Shown here in pieces: positions 20,368-31,087 of a stretch of DNA of 64,000 nt. The position numbers and the translations under genes are program-made. Source of the stretch: Fructilactobacillus fructivorans (GTDB taxonomy: Bacteria > Bacillota > Bacilli > Lactobacillales > Lactobacillaceae); assembly GCF_001434095.1 (NCBI RefSeq), contig NZ_AZDS01000003.1:62001-126000 (forward strand). The letters run 5' to 3'. The stretch's first letter is position 1, and the number at the start of each line of letters is the position of its first letter. The notes under the pieces are model-generated. The model saw nothing but the letters and a program-made list of their open reading frames with translations, was not told where the DNA came from and did no database searches.

Positions 20368-21024
20368 CTAATTCTTAGACGACCGTTTGACCGTCATTCG
20401 CTTAAGTGGGAATAAAATTCCTAAAATCAAGCCAACACTTAGTGTTAATGAAAACATAATTATACCAATAATGGTTCCAATTTTCATCATTAAATCATGA
20501 CTAAGCATGGCGTCAAGGTTAATAATGCAGCCAATCAGAAAAATAACTAGCCATAGAATGGGTGATAAAATTTCGATTTTTTTCATCAATGGCTTGTCAT
20601 CTGTGATGGTTTTCCAATTCTTTTCGTAAAGGATGATGACACAAAGATCAATTACGAAGAGGGGGATTAACCATAGGTCATGGAGATTAAACGGCAAAAT
20701 GAATAAGACTACCCCAATTACTAGTAAAACTAGCTCAAAGAAGTAGGCGTATTTGGAAATGTAGCCGTAACGTTTGATTCGGATCATTTTCTGTCTAAAT
20801 GTTAATTTTGATTGTGATGAACCCTTGGGTTTGGATCCGATTAGTTCATTAGTTGAGATGTCATAGAGATTCGCTAACGCTGTGATGGCATCTTGATCAG
20901 GCCTGCTTCGACCATTTTCCCATGCTGAAATGGTCTTGCGAGACACGTTGAGTTTTTGGGCCACTTCGGCTTGGGTAAGGTTATTTTGATTTCGATATTT
21001 TTTTAGTTTTTCGTTTAATTTCAT
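20368..21024 (-). CDS. XRE-family regulator with membrane segments
   Basis: Residues 4-58 form a Cro/C1-type helix-turn-helix (LTQAEVAQKLNVSRKTISAWENGRSRPD). After a short basic linker the C-terminal half has about five hydrophobic segments, so this is a membrane-tethered DNA-binding protein, a type common in lactobacilli and usually of unknown target. 218 residues. AAGGA lies before the ATG. It sits upstream of asnB on the same strand, separated by 191 bases, and next to tRNA-Arg. No partner gene indicates the signal it senses. Confidence 0.85.
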   Translation of the reverse strand: MKLNEKLKKYRNQNNLTQAEVAQKLNVSRKTISAWENGRSRPDQDAITALANLYDISTNELIGSKPKGSSQSKLTFRQKMIRIKRYGYISKYAYFFELVLLVIGVVLFILPFNLHDLWLIPLFVIDLCVIILYEKNWKTITDDKPLMKKIEILSPILWLVIFLIGCIINLDAMLSHDLMMKIGTIIGIIMFSLTLSVGLILGILFPLKRMTVKRSSKN

Positions 21025-21085
21025 GCTGGTTTCCTTACTAGACTAGTATCAATTTTCTTCTATTATACTGGCAAATTGAGCGAAA

Positions 21086-21121
21086 TTAAAAGCAGTGAGG
21101 GTTAATCTCTCACTGCTTTTA
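21086..21121 (-). terminator. Terminator after tRNA-Arg
   Basis: Stem AAAAGCAGTGAG/CTCACTGCTTTT around a short loop, directly after the tRNA 3' end on the minus strand; its T run suits that strand. Confidence 0.85.
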
Positions 21122-21193
21122 TGCGCATGGACGGAATCGAACCGTCATCTTAAGAACCGGAATCTTACGTGCTATCCATTACACTACACGCGC
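21122..21193 (-). tRNA. tRNA-Arg (anticodon CCG)
   Basis: On the minus strand the acceptor GCGCGTG pairs with CATGCGC (one G-T pair), the anticodon stem TAAGA/TCTTA holds the loop TTCCGGT with anticodon CCG, and the T arm is GACGG-TTCGATT-CCGTC. 72 bases including discriminator A; the CCA end is not encoded. A TTGAGT...TATATT promoter lies upstream near 21205-21235. Confidence 0.95.
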
Positions 21194-21356
21194 AGTACAT
21201 TCTTAAATATAGTAGATTAGAGGAAAAAACTCAAGATAATAATGGTTTTTTAATTACAAATCGGGTTAGTTTTTGCTATACTATCTCTGGTGATGAATTT
21301 CGAATTCATTGTCACAATTTTATCGCTTGCGGCTTGTCGTTTGGTGTTTTTAATCA

Positions 21357-21385
21357 CTGACATGATTTGGCAAAAGTGTTAAGAT
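21357..21385 (+). promoter_or_regulatory. gap promoter
   Basis: CTGACA (21357-21362), 17-base spacer, TAAGAT (21380-21385), 46 bases before the gap start. The 230-base gap between tRNA-Arg and gap holds no cggR gene and nothing else that I recognise. Confidence 0.65.
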
Positions 21386-21430
21386 GTGAATGTATTAAAA
21401 TTTGATTATTCCAAAAGGAGGAAGCATATT

Positions 21431-22435
21431 ATGACTACAAAAATTGGTCTTAATGGTTTCGGAAGAATTGGTCGTCTAGCATTCAGACGTATCCTTGAAT
21501 TAAATTCAAGTGATATCGAAGTCGTAGCAATTAATGATTTAACTACCCCTTCAATGTTAGCTTACCTACTAAAATATGACTCAGTTCATGGTCGTTTTGA
21601 CGGTGACGTTTCAGCTACTGAAGATGCAATTATCGTTAATGGTACTCGTATCCCAGTTTATGCAGAACGTGACGCAAAGAACATTCCTTGGGTTAAGAAT
21701 GATGGTGTTGACTTCGTACTTGAATGTACCGGTTTCTACACATCAAAAGAAAAGGCACAAGCTCATCTTGATGCCGGTGCAAAGCGTGTCTTGATTTCAG
21801 CTCCTGCTGGTCAAATGACTACTGTTGTTCCTGGTGTTAACATGGACGACTTAACTTCAGAAGACAAGATTGTTTCTGCTGGTTCATGTACCACTAGTTG
21901 TTTAGCACCTATGGCTTACTGGTTGAACAAAGACTTCGGCGTTAAGTTAGGTACTATGACTACTGTTCATGCTTACACTGCTTCACAAGCACTTCAAGAT
22001 GGCCCACGTAGTGCTAAGTTACAAAATAACCGTGCCGCTGCTATTAACACTGTACCTCACTCAAGTGGTGCTGCTAAAGCTATCGGTTTGGTTATCCCTG
22101 AACTTGATGGTGTCCTTAAAGGTCACGCACAACGTGTTGCCGTAGCTGATGGTTCATTAACTGAATTAGTAGCTATCTTAGACAAGAACGTTACTGCTGA
22201 AGAAGTTAACGATGCTATGAAGAGCCATGTTAACGATGCCTTTGGTTACGCTAACGATTACATGGTTTCAACTGATGTTATCGGAGACTCACACGGGTCA
22301 GTATTTGATCCAGGTCAAACTGAAATCACCCAAAGTGGTGACACACAATTAGTTAAGACTGTTGCTTGGTACGATAACGAATGGGGCTTCACTTGCAACA
22401 TGGTTCGTACCTTGTTGAAATTTGCTACTCTATAA
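21431..22435 (+). CDS. gap: Glyceraldehyde-3-phosphate dehydrogenase, type I
   Basis: Oxidises and phosphorylates glyceraldehyde-3-phosphate with NAD+ in glycolysis. The NAD-binding [11 protein letters not shown] motif is at residues 6-16 and the catalytic cysteine is Cys153. Around it the protein reads [11 protein letters not shown], differing from the usual ASCTTNCLAP at two places, including Ser for the conserved Asn. AAAGGAGG at 21414 selects ATG 21431 over an upstream in-frame codon (334 residues). Synonymous codon choice looks typical of a highly expressed gene. No cggR precedes it. Confidence 0.96.
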   Translation: MTTKIGLNGFGRIGRLAFRRILELNSSDIEVVAINDLTTPSMLAYLLKYDSVHGRFDGDVSATEDAIIVNGTRIPVYAERDAKNIPWVKNDGVDFVLECTGFYTSKEKAQAHLDAGAKRVLISAPAGQMTTVVPGVNMDDLTSEDKIVSAGSCTTSCLAPMAYWLNKDFGVKLGTMTTVHAYTASQALQDGPRSAKLQNNRAAAINTVPHSSGAAKAIGLVIPELDGVLKGHAQRVAVADGSLTELVAILDKNVTAEEVNDAMKSHVNDAFGYANDYMVSTDVIGDSHGSVFDPGQTEITQSGDTQLVKTVAWYDNEWGFTCNMVRTLLKFATL

Positions 22436-22453
22436 TTTTAGATTGCAACTTTG

Positions 22454-22490
22454 AAAAGGCGGAGGAGGGAAATCTCTTCCGTCTTTTCCT
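22454..22490 (+). terminator. Weak terminator/attenuator between gap and pgk
   Basis: Stem AAAGGCGGAGGAG/CTCTTCCGTCTTT with two G-T pairs, followed by a broken T run. Partial readthrough into pgk is likely because no strong promoter is seen before pgk. Confidence 0.65.
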
Positions 22491-22525
22491 TTATAAAATA
22501 TAATTAAACATTGGAGGCAATCACG

Positions 22526-23743
22526 ATGGCAAAAGTAATCGTTGACGATTTAGATGTTCAAGGCAAAAAAGTTCTAATTAGAGTCGATTTTAACGTTCCG
22601 GTTAAGGACGGTAAAATTGGTGATGATAACCGAATTGTTGCTGCACTTCCTACAATCAAGTACGTAATTGATCATGGGGGTAAGGCAATTCTGTTCTCTC
22701 ACTTAGGCCGAATTAAAAAAGAAGACGACAAACCAGGTTTGTCACTTCGTCCAGTCGCAGAAAAGCTAGCTGAGTTGCTTGGCAAACCAGTTACCTTTGT
22801 TCCTGTTACTGAAGGTCCACAACTTGAAGAAGCTATTGACAATATGTCAGATGGCCAAGTCCTTTTGGTACAAAATACTCGTTATGAAGACGTTGTAAAT
22901 GGTGAAAACGTTAAACGTGAATCTGGTAATGATCCTAAGTTAGGTGAATACTGGGCTTCACTTGGTGATGAATTCATTAATGATGCGTTCGGAACTGCTC
23001 ATAGAGAACATGCTTCAAACGTTGGTATTGCCAAGGCAATGGAAAAAGCAGGGAAGCCAGTTGCTGCCGGATACTTGATGGAAAAGGAAATCAAGTTCTT
23101 AGGTAACGCTGTTGATAATCCTAAGCATCCATTCATCGCAATTCTTGGTGGTGCTAAAGTTTCTGATAAGATTGGTGTTATTGACCACTTATTAGATAAA
23201 GCCGACAAGATCATCATTGGTGGTGGAATGACTTATACTTTCTATGCTGCTAAGGGCATTCCTACTGGTAACTCACTTGTTGAAAAAGACAAGATTGATG
23301 TTGCCAAAGATATCCTTAAAAAGGCTGGCGATAAAATCGTCCTACCCGTTGACTCAGTTGTAGCTGATAAGTTCTCAAATGATGCTAAAGCTGAAGTCGT
23401 TGATGGTGGAATTCCTGATGGCATGATGGGTCTTGATATTGGACCTAAGAGTATTAAATTATTTGAAGACGTTCTAAAAGACGCTAAAACGGTCGTTTGG
23501 AATGGACCAATGGGTGTCTTTGAATTTCCTAAGTTTGCTAAGGGAACCTTGGCAATTGGTGAATTCTTAGGTACTTTGAAGGATGCTACTACCATTGTTG
23601 GTGGTGGCGATTCAACTGCTGCTGTTAAAGAATTGGGTGTTGCTGATAAGTTAACCCATATTTCAACCGGTGGTGGAGCTTCACTTGAATACCTTGAAGG
23701 TAAGACACTTCCAGGGATTGCATCAATTTCAGATAAAAAGTAA
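22526..23743 (+). CDS. pgk: Phosphoglycerate kinase
   Basis: Transfers the acyl phosphate of 1,3-bisphosphoglycerate to ADP. Typical blocks are IRVDFNVP near the N terminus, SHLGR, the REHASNVG segment, [11 protein letters not shown], and the C-terminal [11 protein letters not shown] and STGGGASLE motifs. GGAGG at 22513-22517 fits ATG 22526, giving 405 residues. It is separated from gap by a weak terminator and from tpi by a strong one. Confidence 0.97.
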   Translation: MAKVIVDDLDVQGKKVLIRVDFNVPVKDGKIGDDNRIVAALPTIKYVIDHGGKAILFSHLGRIKKEDDKPGLSLRPVAEKLAELLGKPVTFVPVTEGPQLEEAIDNMSDGQVLLVQNTRYEDVVNGENVKRESGNDPKLGEYWASLGDEFINDAFGTAHREHASNVGIAKAMEKAGKPVAAGYLMEKEIKFLGNAVDNPKHPFIAILGGAKVSDKIGVIDHLLDKADKIIIGGGMTYTFYAAKGIPTGNSLVEKDKIDVAKDILKKAGDKIVLPVDSVVADKFSNDAKAEVVDGGIPDGMMGLDIGPKSIKLFEDVLKDAKTVVWNGPMGVFEFPKFAKGTLAIGEFLGTLKDATTIVGGGDSTAAVKELGVADKLTHISTGGGASLEYLEGKTLPGIASISDKK

Positions 23744-23746
23744 TTT

Positions 23747-23779
23747 AAAAAGTCATCGATTTATTCGATGACTTTTTTT
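23747..23779 (+). terminator. Terminator after pgk
   Basis: Stem AAAAGTCATCGA/TCGATGACTTTT with a short loop and seven T. It should largely separate pgk from tpi, which has a TAAAAT -10 at 23818-23823. Confidence 0.88.
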
Positions 23780-23858
23780 GTCTATGTCAATTTTCTAGCT
23801 TATTGCTTCTCTTTCGGCTAAAATGTAGATAAAGATGAATTACGAAAGGAGAAGTATC

Positions 23859-24626
23859 ATGCGTATTCCTTTTATTGGTGGGAACTGGAAAATGAACTTG
23901 TCTTTAGATGAAGCGGTTCAATTTGTAATCGATATTAAAGATAAGTTACCAGATCCTAAGAACGTTGAGACTGCTTTAGCAGCTTCACCATTGTTTCTTG
24001 AATCAATGCTTAAAGCCAATGGACCTAGTCCATTGCATGTCACAGCCGAAAATTGTTTTTACAAAAATGAAGGTGCTTATACGGGGGAAGTAAGTCCCAA
24101 AGCACTCAGTCAGATGGGAATCCCGTACGTCATTGTAGGACATTCTGAGAGACGTCGTTATTTTAATGAAACCAACGATATTATCAATAAGAAGGTTCAT
24201 GCGGTTCTAAGCAACGGAATGCGTCCCATTCTCTGTTGTGACGAGACAATGGGTCGGCTTGAAACCGGTGATCGAATTCACTGGGTTGTTAACCAAGTGA
24301 CGGCTGGGTTAAAGGGTGTTTCTGAAAAGGACGCCCTAAAGGTTGTCATTGCTTACGAACCAAGCTGGGCTATCGGAACAGGCCACAGTGCGTCAACTAC
24401 TGAAGCTGAAGAAGGATGTTATTTAATCAGACAAACTTTGGCTGACATCTATTCGGATGATGTTGCTAATCAGATCAGAATTTTGTACGGTGGTAGCGTT
24501 GATCCTGATAACATCGTTGCTTTGATGAAACAGATTGATATTGATGGCATTTTAGCCGGAAAGAGCAGTCTCAAATCTAAGGAATTTTTAGAGCTAGCAA
24601 ATTACCAAGATTTACAAAATAAATAG
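23859..24626 (+). CDS. tpiA: Triose-phosphate isomerase
   Basis: Interconverts dihydroxyacetone phosphate and glyceraldehyde-3-phosphate. Lys11 (GGNWKMN), His95 (VGHSERR) and Glu167 ([11 protein letters not shown]) are in the standard places, and the phosphate-binding YGGSV is present. AAAGGAG at 23845 fits ATG 23859 (255 residues). The sequence is less regular in codon use than gap, pgk and eno, suggesting lower expression. Confidence 0.96.
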   Translation: MRIPFIGGNWKMNLSLDEAVQFVIDIKDKLPDPKNVETALAASPLFLESMLKANGPSPLHVTAENCFYKNEGAYTGEVSPKALSQMGIPYVIVGHSERRRYFNETNDIINKKVHAVLSNGMRPILCCDETMGRLETGDRIHWVVNQVTAGLKGVSEKDALKVVIAYEPSWAIGTGHSASTTEAEEGCYLIRQTLADIYSDDVANQIRILYGGSVDPDNIVALMKQIDIDGILAGKSSLKSKEFLELANYQDLQNK

Positions 24627-24635
24627 TTATTATGA

Positions 24636-24664
24636 TTGCAACTTAAGGCCTAAACTAATAGAAT
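24636..24664 (+). promoter_or_regulatory. eno promoter
   Basis: TTGCAA (24636-24641), 17-base spacer, TAGAAT (24659-24664), 49 bases before eno. The first 11 bases GATTGCAACTT recur at 22441 behind gap. Confidence 0.7.
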
Positions 24665-24685
24665 TAAGTTGACCTTTAAATATAG

Positions 24686-26032
<1,347 letters not shown>

Positions 26033-26040
26033 TAAAATTA

Positions 26041-26068
26041 AAACACCTTCGTTATGAAGGTGTTTTTT
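26041..26068 (+). terminator. Terminator after eno
   Basis: Stem AAACACCTTC/GAAGGTGTTT with loop GTTAT and a seven-T run. Confidence 0.92.
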
Positions 26069-26132
26069 TATACATAAATTCATAAGTTTCGAATCCTCCT
26101 GCGTATCTAATTACAGAAAGAGGAGGAGAAAT

Positions 26133-27038
26133 ATGAATATCACAAAAAAGTTTCCACTGTTTTTAGCATTAATTGTTGCTACCGTTGGTTTGTCAATGAG
26201 TTTTCTTGCACCAATTACGAAAGCAAGTGAGTATACCATTACCGCTCACAAGCATTGGATTAATCAGGATGGAGTAAAGGATTCATCCTACGCCTTTGAT
26301 ATTGCAAAGGTGAACGTTAAGAATCGAGCTGACATCAAGGCTCCGATCATTCCTGGGTTCCATTTAGACACAAGTATTGCACCAATCTATATTGGGAGGG
26401 ATGTGGTGGTCTTTAATTACAATAAAGATGAAAAAATTCCTGATCCAATTCCAACACCACCAGTGCCAATTACACCTGTTCCTAGTGATAATAAGCCAGA
26501 ACCAAAGCCAATTCCTAATCATGATGAGAAAAAGCATACTACGGTCGTACCCATTCCGGATAAACCAACCCACCATCATGATGAGAACCATGGGAAGGGG
26601 AATAACGAAGATCATCATATTCCATTAAAACCTACTAAAGGGGATCACAATTCTGAAAGTGAAGAAAAGATCAAGAAGCCTTCGAAAAAGCAACCTTCCA
26701 AAGATCGTTTAGTCTTGCCGAAGCCTACAGATCATACTCGTTCTACAGATGGGATGATAAATCATAACAATAACCAAGTTTCTGATGATCACTTCAATCA
26801 TCATTTGAGAAAGCCCACAACTAGTTGGCCAGAAATTTATGATCATCGGGTTACGAATAACGCAAATCACCGAACCCAACCTACTTTTAAAAATAATAAA
26901 ATTACCACTGGGCGTCGTCACTCCCGGAGTTTACCTCGAACGGGTGAAAAAAGTAGTTGGTTCTTATCATTGATTGGGGTAGTACTCTTATTAGTTAGTT
27001 CAGTTTGGTTCATTAGAATCAATCGGACCGGAAAATAG
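26133..27038 (+). CDS. Histidine- and proline-rich LPXTG surface protein
   Basis: Residues 1-32 form a signal peptide (lysines, a hydrophobic core, then a KA-SE cleavage region). Residues 267-272 read LPRTGE, followed by a hydrophobic helix and a basic tail, so sortase should anchor the protein to peptidoglycan. The middle is a Pro-, Lys- and His-rich stalk (PIPTPPVPITPVP, THHHDENHGKG, DDHFNHH), with many His-Asp clusters that could bind metal or be pH-sensitive. The N-terminal 80 residues look folded but match no family I know. GGAGGAG precedes the ATG. It lies unexpectedly between eno and secG. Confidence 0.85.
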   Translation: MNITKKFPLFLALIVATVGLSMSFLAPITKASEYTITAHKHWINQDGVKDSSYAFDIAKVNVKNRADIKAPIIPGFHLDTSIAPIYIGRDVVVFNYNKDEKIPDPIPTPPVPITPVPSDNKPEPKPIPNHDEKKHTTVVPIPDKPTHHHDENHGKGNNEDHHIPLKPTKGDHNSESEEKIKKPSKKQPSKDRLVLPKPTDHTRSTDGMINHNNNQVSDDHFNHHLRKPTTSWPEIYDHRVTNNANHRTQPTFKNNKITTGRRHSRSLPRTGEKSSWFLSLIGVVLLLVSSVWFIRINRTGK

Positions 27039-27123
27039 GATGGACTAGAAATAACTCCACATTTATGCTAAACTAATTAAAGTATTGATAAGCCTGTTTA
27101 GCTAATGGGTAGGAGGCATTTTT

Positions 27124-27360
27124 TTGAATAATCTTTTGATGATATTATTATGGATCGTTAGTATCCTCATTATTGGTGCAGTTTTAATGCAACCTTCTAA
27201 GAATAATGATGCAATGTCATCACTCTCTGGTGGTGCGAACGATTCTTCCTCTGAGTCCAAGCCTAGGGGCTTTGAGGCATTTATGCAAAAAGTGACTGTG
27301 GTACTAGGAATTTTGTTCTTTGGTATTGCATTAATTCTGATGTGGATTTCATCACATTAA
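27124..27360 (+). CDS. secG: Preprotein translocase subunit SecG
   Basis: SecG assists the SecYE channel in protein export. The 78-residue protein has two membrane helices (residues 3-22 and 55-74) separated by a loop with LSGGAND, as in SecG. No ATG fits: the TTG at 27124 is preceded by AGGAGG and is the likely start. It lies before rnr and smpB, the common order in Firmicutes, but a terminator separates them here. Confidence 0.9.
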   Translation: MNNLLMILLWIVSILIIGAVLMQPSKNNDAMSSLSGGANDSSSESKPRGFEAFMQKVTVVLGILFFGIALILMWISSH

Positions 27361-27361
27361 T

Positions 27362-27392
27362 AAAAAACCTCCTGTTAAGCAGGGGGTTTTTG
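27362..27392 (+). terminator. Terminator after secG
   Basis: Stem AAAACCTCCTG/CAGGGGGTTTT with loop TTAAG and a T run. Confidence 0.88.
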
Positions 27393-27475
27393 TATTTAAA
27401 GCGGATTACTAGCGTTTATTAAAGAATGAGATTTATAATTGACTATAAGTCAATTGGATTGTAGAGGAAAATATA

Positions 27476-29815
27476 TTGCAAGATAATAAGTTAAAAAATG
27501 AAATTGAGCAGGAGTTACAATCACATCCTGATCAAAGTTATAGTGTTGAAAAATTAGCTGATGACTTGAATTACCATGGATCATCAGCTTTCAAGTTAAT
27601 TGTTTCAGAGCTTGCTGCCCTGGAGCGTGACCGTGCCGTAGTGGTAACTGGGAACGGTGATTTTAAAATTAATCCTAGTGAATTAAAGTTAGAAGGAATT
27701 TTTCATTCTAACCCTAAGGGTTTTGGATTTGTAAGATATGATGATGAGTTACCCGATGCATTTATTGCACCAGATGAGACCATGCATGCGATGAACTTGG
27801 ATAAGGTTGAGATTCAGATCACTAAGCCAGGGGAAAAAGATTCTGATCGTGGACCGCAAGCTAAAGTGGTTAATATTCTGGAACACCACTATACTCATGT
27901 GGTAGGAGAATTTCGTCAGACTGACGATGACCATGGCTACTTAGGTCAGGTTATTTTAAAGGATAAGAAGCTCTCAGGTCTCAAATTTTACGTTGTTGAT
28001 GCTGGACTTCATCCAACCCCAGGAGAAGTGGTTACTGCCGATATCACTGAGTATCCTAGTAACGAACATCCTGATTACATGGTTGGAATCGTTAAGCAGG
28101 TTATCGGAAGTGTTGACGATCCTGGGATTGATATCCTTCAGGTAGTTTATGCCCATGACGTTCCATCCCAATTTCCTGAAGATGTTTTGGAAGAAGCTGA
28201 TGCCATTCCAGATCATGTTCTACCAGAGGAAACCAAAGGCCGGGAAGATATCACTGATCAAGACTTAGTCACCATTGATGGTGAATCATCAAAAGACTTA
28301 GATGATGCCGTTACCGCATGGAAGTTGCCAAACGGAAACTATCATTTAGGGGTTCACATTGCTGATGTTAGTCACTACGTTAAGCAGGGAACTCTCTTAG
28401 ATCGTGAAGCGTATAAGCGTGGAACGTCAGTGTACTTAACCGATCGTGTTATTCCAATGTTACCGCGTCGTTTATCAAACGGAATCTGTTCCCTTAATGA
28501 AGGACAACTTCGTTTGTGCTTGAGTTGTGATATGGAAATTAACCAACAGGGTAAAGTGATTAAGAAGCGAATTCATCCTAGTGTGATGAAGTCAAAAGCT
28601 CGAATGACATACACTGCCGTTAATAACATTCTTGAATCAAAAGACAAGAAAACTCGGGAAGAATACCATGATTTAGTACCAATGTTTGAAACCATGGCTG
28701 AACTACACCGCATTTTATACAAACAAAGAAAACGTCGCGGTGCAATCGACTTTGATGATGATGAAGCAGAAATTATCATGAACAAGGAAGGTAAGCCAGT
28801 TGACATTAAACTGAGAACCAGAGGTTTGGCTGAAAGAATGATTGAATCATTCATGTTAGCCGCCAATGAAACGGTTGCCGAAACATATTATAAGCTTAAG
28901 GTTCCGTTCATTTATCGTGTCCATGAAACCCCAGATCCAACTCGGGTTAAGGATTTCTTTGAATTCTTGACCGCCTTTGGAATCGAGGTTAAAGCAGATC
29001 CAGATCACTTGACTCCTAAGACTTTGCAAAATATTTTAGGTAAGGTGAAGGGATTGCCTGAGGAAACGATGGTATCAGTAATGATGCTTCGAAGTTTGCA
29101 ACAGGCGAAATACAGCGACAAGTGTGTGGGTCACTTTGGTTTAGGTGCCAAGTATTACACCCACTTTACCTCACCAATTCGTCGTTACCCTGATTTGTTT
29201 GTTCACCGCTTGATTCATTATTATGAAGATAATGGGATTAACGATGAAACCCGCCAAACTTACGCGGATCAAGTTGGAGAAGTAGCTGTGCACTGTTCTG
29301 AGACTGAACGTCGTGGAGTTGATACTGAACGTGATGTTGACTCAATGATGAAGGCAGAATACATGACCCAACACATTGGTGAAGAGTACGATGCCGTCGT
29401 ATCATCAGTAATGAAATTTGGGATGTTCGTTGAACTACCAAACACCGTTGAAGGTTTGATTCACATTAGTAAGATGGACGATGATTACTACGAATACGTT
29501 GAAAAGTACATGGCACTCGTTGGGCGAAACACACGAAGAACCTACAAGATCGGACAGACTTTACGGGTTAAATGTGTTGCGGCCGACGTTGATCAGATGA
29601 CCGTTGACTTTGAAATTGTTAAACCAGAAGATGCACCACTGAGTGAACTTTTGCCAAAGCAAGAGCACAAAAATGACAAACATCATCACAGTGGAAAGCA
29701 CTCCGATGGCAAGAATCGTCGTCAGAGTTATAAGAATCAAGATCGGAGAAAGAACGGTAAGAAGGGACATTCATTTAAGATCAGAACCAAACCATCTAAT
29801 AGTCGTAAAAAATAG
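27476..29815 (+). CDS. rnr: Ribonuclease R
   Basis: RNase R is a 3'-5' exoribonuclease that degrades structured RNA and works with tmRNA-SmpB on stalled messages. Domains in order are an N-terminal winged helix, two cold-shock domains, the RNB catalytic domain with [12 protein letters not shown] and HIADVSHYV, an S1 domain near residues 635-715 and a basic tail rich in Lys, Arg and His. 779 residues. The start is TTG 27476, with GAGGA about eight bases upstream; no nearer ATG fits the winged-helix start. smpB follows 11 bases later. Confidence 0.95.
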   Translation: MQDNKLKNEIEQELQSHPDQSYSVEKLADDLNYHGSSAFKLIVSELAALERDRAVVVTGNGDFKINPSELKLEGIFHSNPKGFGFVRYDDELPDAFIAPDETMHAMNLDKVEIQITKPGEKDSDRGPQAKVVNILEHHYTHVVGEFRQTDDDHGYLGQVILKDKKLSGLKFYVVDAGLHPTPGEVVTADITEYPSNEHPDYMVGIVKQVIGSVDDPGIDILQVVYAHDVPSQFPEDVLEEADAIPDHVLPEETKGREDITDQDLVTIDGESSKDLDDAVTAWKLPNGNYHLGVHIADVSHYVKQGTLLDREAYKRGTSVYLTDRVIPMLPRRLSNGICSLNEGQLRLCLSCDMEINQQGKVIKKRIHPSVMKSKARMTYTAVNNILESKDKKTREEYHDLVPMFETMAELHRILYKQRKRRGAIDFDDDEAEIIMNKEGKPVDIKLRTRGLAERMIESFMLAANETVAETYYKLKVPFIYRVHETPDPTRVKDFFEFLTAFGIEVKADPDHLTPKTLQNILGKVKGLPEETMVSVMMLRSLQQAKYSDKCVGHFGLGAKYYTHFTSPIRRYPDLFVHRLIHYYEDNGINDETRQTYADQVGEVAVHCSETERRGVDTERDVDSMMKAEYMTQHIGEEYDAVVSSVMKFGMFVELPNTVEGLIHISKMDDDYYEYVEKYMALVGRNTRRTYKIGQTLRVKCVAADVDQMTVDFEIVKPEDAPLSELLPKQEHKNDKHHHSGKHSDGKNRRQSYKNQDRRKNGKKGHSFKIRTKPSNSRKK

Positions 29816-29826
29816 GAGATGGGATC

Positions 29827-30300
29827 ATGGCTAGAAAAAAGCATCAACCAACTGAAAAAAATGTAATGGCAACCAATCGAAAGGCTCGGCATGATTACTT
29901 TATTTCAGACACCTATGAAGCTGGAATATCGTTAACTGGAACTGAGATTAAATCGGTTAGAGCACGTCGAATGAATTTAAAGGATGGCTTTGTGCAGATT
30001 CGAAACGGACAGGCATATTTGATGAACGTTCACATTAGTGAGTATGCACAAGGAAATCAATTTAATCATGATCCATTACGTAATCGAAAGTTATTGTTGC
30101 ATAAAAAAGAGATCAAGAAGCTTGGTGAAGCCACATTGACTAAGGGAATTACCATTGTTCCCCTGAAGGTTTATCTAAAACACGGTTATGCTAAGGTGCT
30201 TATCGGAGTGGCTAAGGGTAAACGTGAATACGATAAGCGTGAAACCATCAAGCAACGTGATACTCAACGGCAGATTGATCGTGTTATGAAACATTACTAA
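29827..30300 (+). CDS. smpB: SsrA-binding protein SmpB
   Basis: SmpB carries tmRNA into stalled ribosomes for trans-translation. The [22 protein letters not shown] and [16 protein letters not shown] blocks and the basic C-terminal tail are typical; 157 residues. AGGAGATGGG precedes the ATG. Its RNA partner ssrA is at 58.7-59.0 kb in this window, not adjacent. Confidence 0.97.
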   Translation: MARKKHQPTEKNVMATNRKARHDYFISDTYEAGISLTGTEIKSVRARRMNLKDGFVQIRNGQAYLMNVHISEYAQGNQFNHDPLRNRKLLLHKKEIKKLGEATLTKGITIVPLKVYLKHGYAKVLIGVAKGKREYDKRETIKQRDTQRQIDRVMKHY

Positions 30301-30308
30301 TTAATTAG

Positions 30309-30332
30309 GGAGTGCTTTGGTACTCTTTTTTT
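30309..30332 (+). terminator. Terminator after smpB
   Basis: Six-base stem GAGTGC/GTACTC with one G-T pair and a TTTG loop, then seven T. Confidence 0.7.
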
Positions 30333-30340
30333 GTTTACCA

Positions 30341-30354
30341 AGAAAGCGCTCTCT
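30341..30354 (+). promoter_or_regulatory. Candidate cre site before ung-pta
   Basis: AGAAAGCGCTCTCT matches the TGNAANCGNTNNCA core except at the outer bases. It overlaps a promoter region with TTTACC (30334) and TAAAAT/TATAAT (30360-30370). CcpA control would make sense for the downstream pta. Confidence 0.5.
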
Positions 30355-30383
30355 TATGGTAAAATATAATTGAGGTGTTGGAA

Positions 30384-31085
30384 GTGAAACCATTTATTCA
30401 TAATGACTGGTGGCCAGTATTGGAGCCAGAATTTAAGAAACCGTATTATCAAAAATTAAGACATTTCTTGGTGGAAGAATACAATAATAAAACCATCTAT
30501 CCAGAAATGCATCACATTTTTCAAGCATTTGAGTGGACTCCGTTTAGCAAGGTGAAGGTCGTTATTCTAGGTCAAGATCCCTATCATGGCCCACATCAAG
30601 CTAATGGACTTAGTTTTTCGGTGATGCCAGGTGTCGCTGTTCCACCATCACTAAAAAATATTTATAAGGAACTACAAAGTGATCTTGGGATTAAACCGGT
30701 TAACCATGGTTACTTAAAGAGCTGGGCTGAACAAGGCGTTTTGTTGCTGAACTCGGTTTTGACCGTTCAAGATGGAGTTGCATTTTCTCATCGTGGAAAA
30801 GGTTGGGAGAGATTAACTGATTATGCGATTGAGCAACTTTCTAAGCGACCCGAACCCGTTGTTTTCATTCTATGGGGACGTGCTGCTAGAGATAAAATCA
30901 AATTGATTAATACCGACGCTAACATTGTCATTCAATCTGCTCACCCTAGTCCTTTATCTGCTAATCGTGGTTTCTTTGGCTCCAAACCATTTTCAAAAAC
31001 GAACGAAGCACTTGAAGCGATGGGGGAGAAACCAATTAACTGGAAATTACCAGAACATGTCACTGCCACTAATAAGGAGAGTTAA
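30384..31085 (+). CDS. ung: Uracil-DNA glycosylase
   Basis: Removes uracil from DNA as the first step of base excision repair. The water-activating motif GQDPYHG has Asp65; [13 protein letters not shown] carries the catalytic His loop. GAGG at 30372-30375 fits GTG 30384, giving 233 residues; earlier GTG 30375 and TTG 30378 overlap that site. pta follows with two bases between stop and ATG, so the two genes are co-transcribed. Confidence 0.96.
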   Translation: MKPFIHNDWWPVLEPEFKKPYYQKLRHFLVEEYNNKTIYPEMHHIFQAFEWTPFSKVKVVILGQDPYHGPHQANGLSFSVMPGVAVPPSLKNIYKELQSDLGIKPVNHGYLKSWAEQGVLLLNSVLTVQDGVAFSHRGKGWERLTDYAIEQLSKRPEPVVFILWGRAARDKIKLINTDANIVIQSAHPSPLSANRGFFGSKPFSKTNEALEAMGEKPINWKLPEHVTATNKES

Positions 31086-31087
31086 TT

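Noticed and set aside
27437-27455. Inverted repeat AATTGAC-N5-GTCAATT before rnr
   Set aside because: Seven base pairs in AT-rich DNA without T run or known operator match; could be chance.
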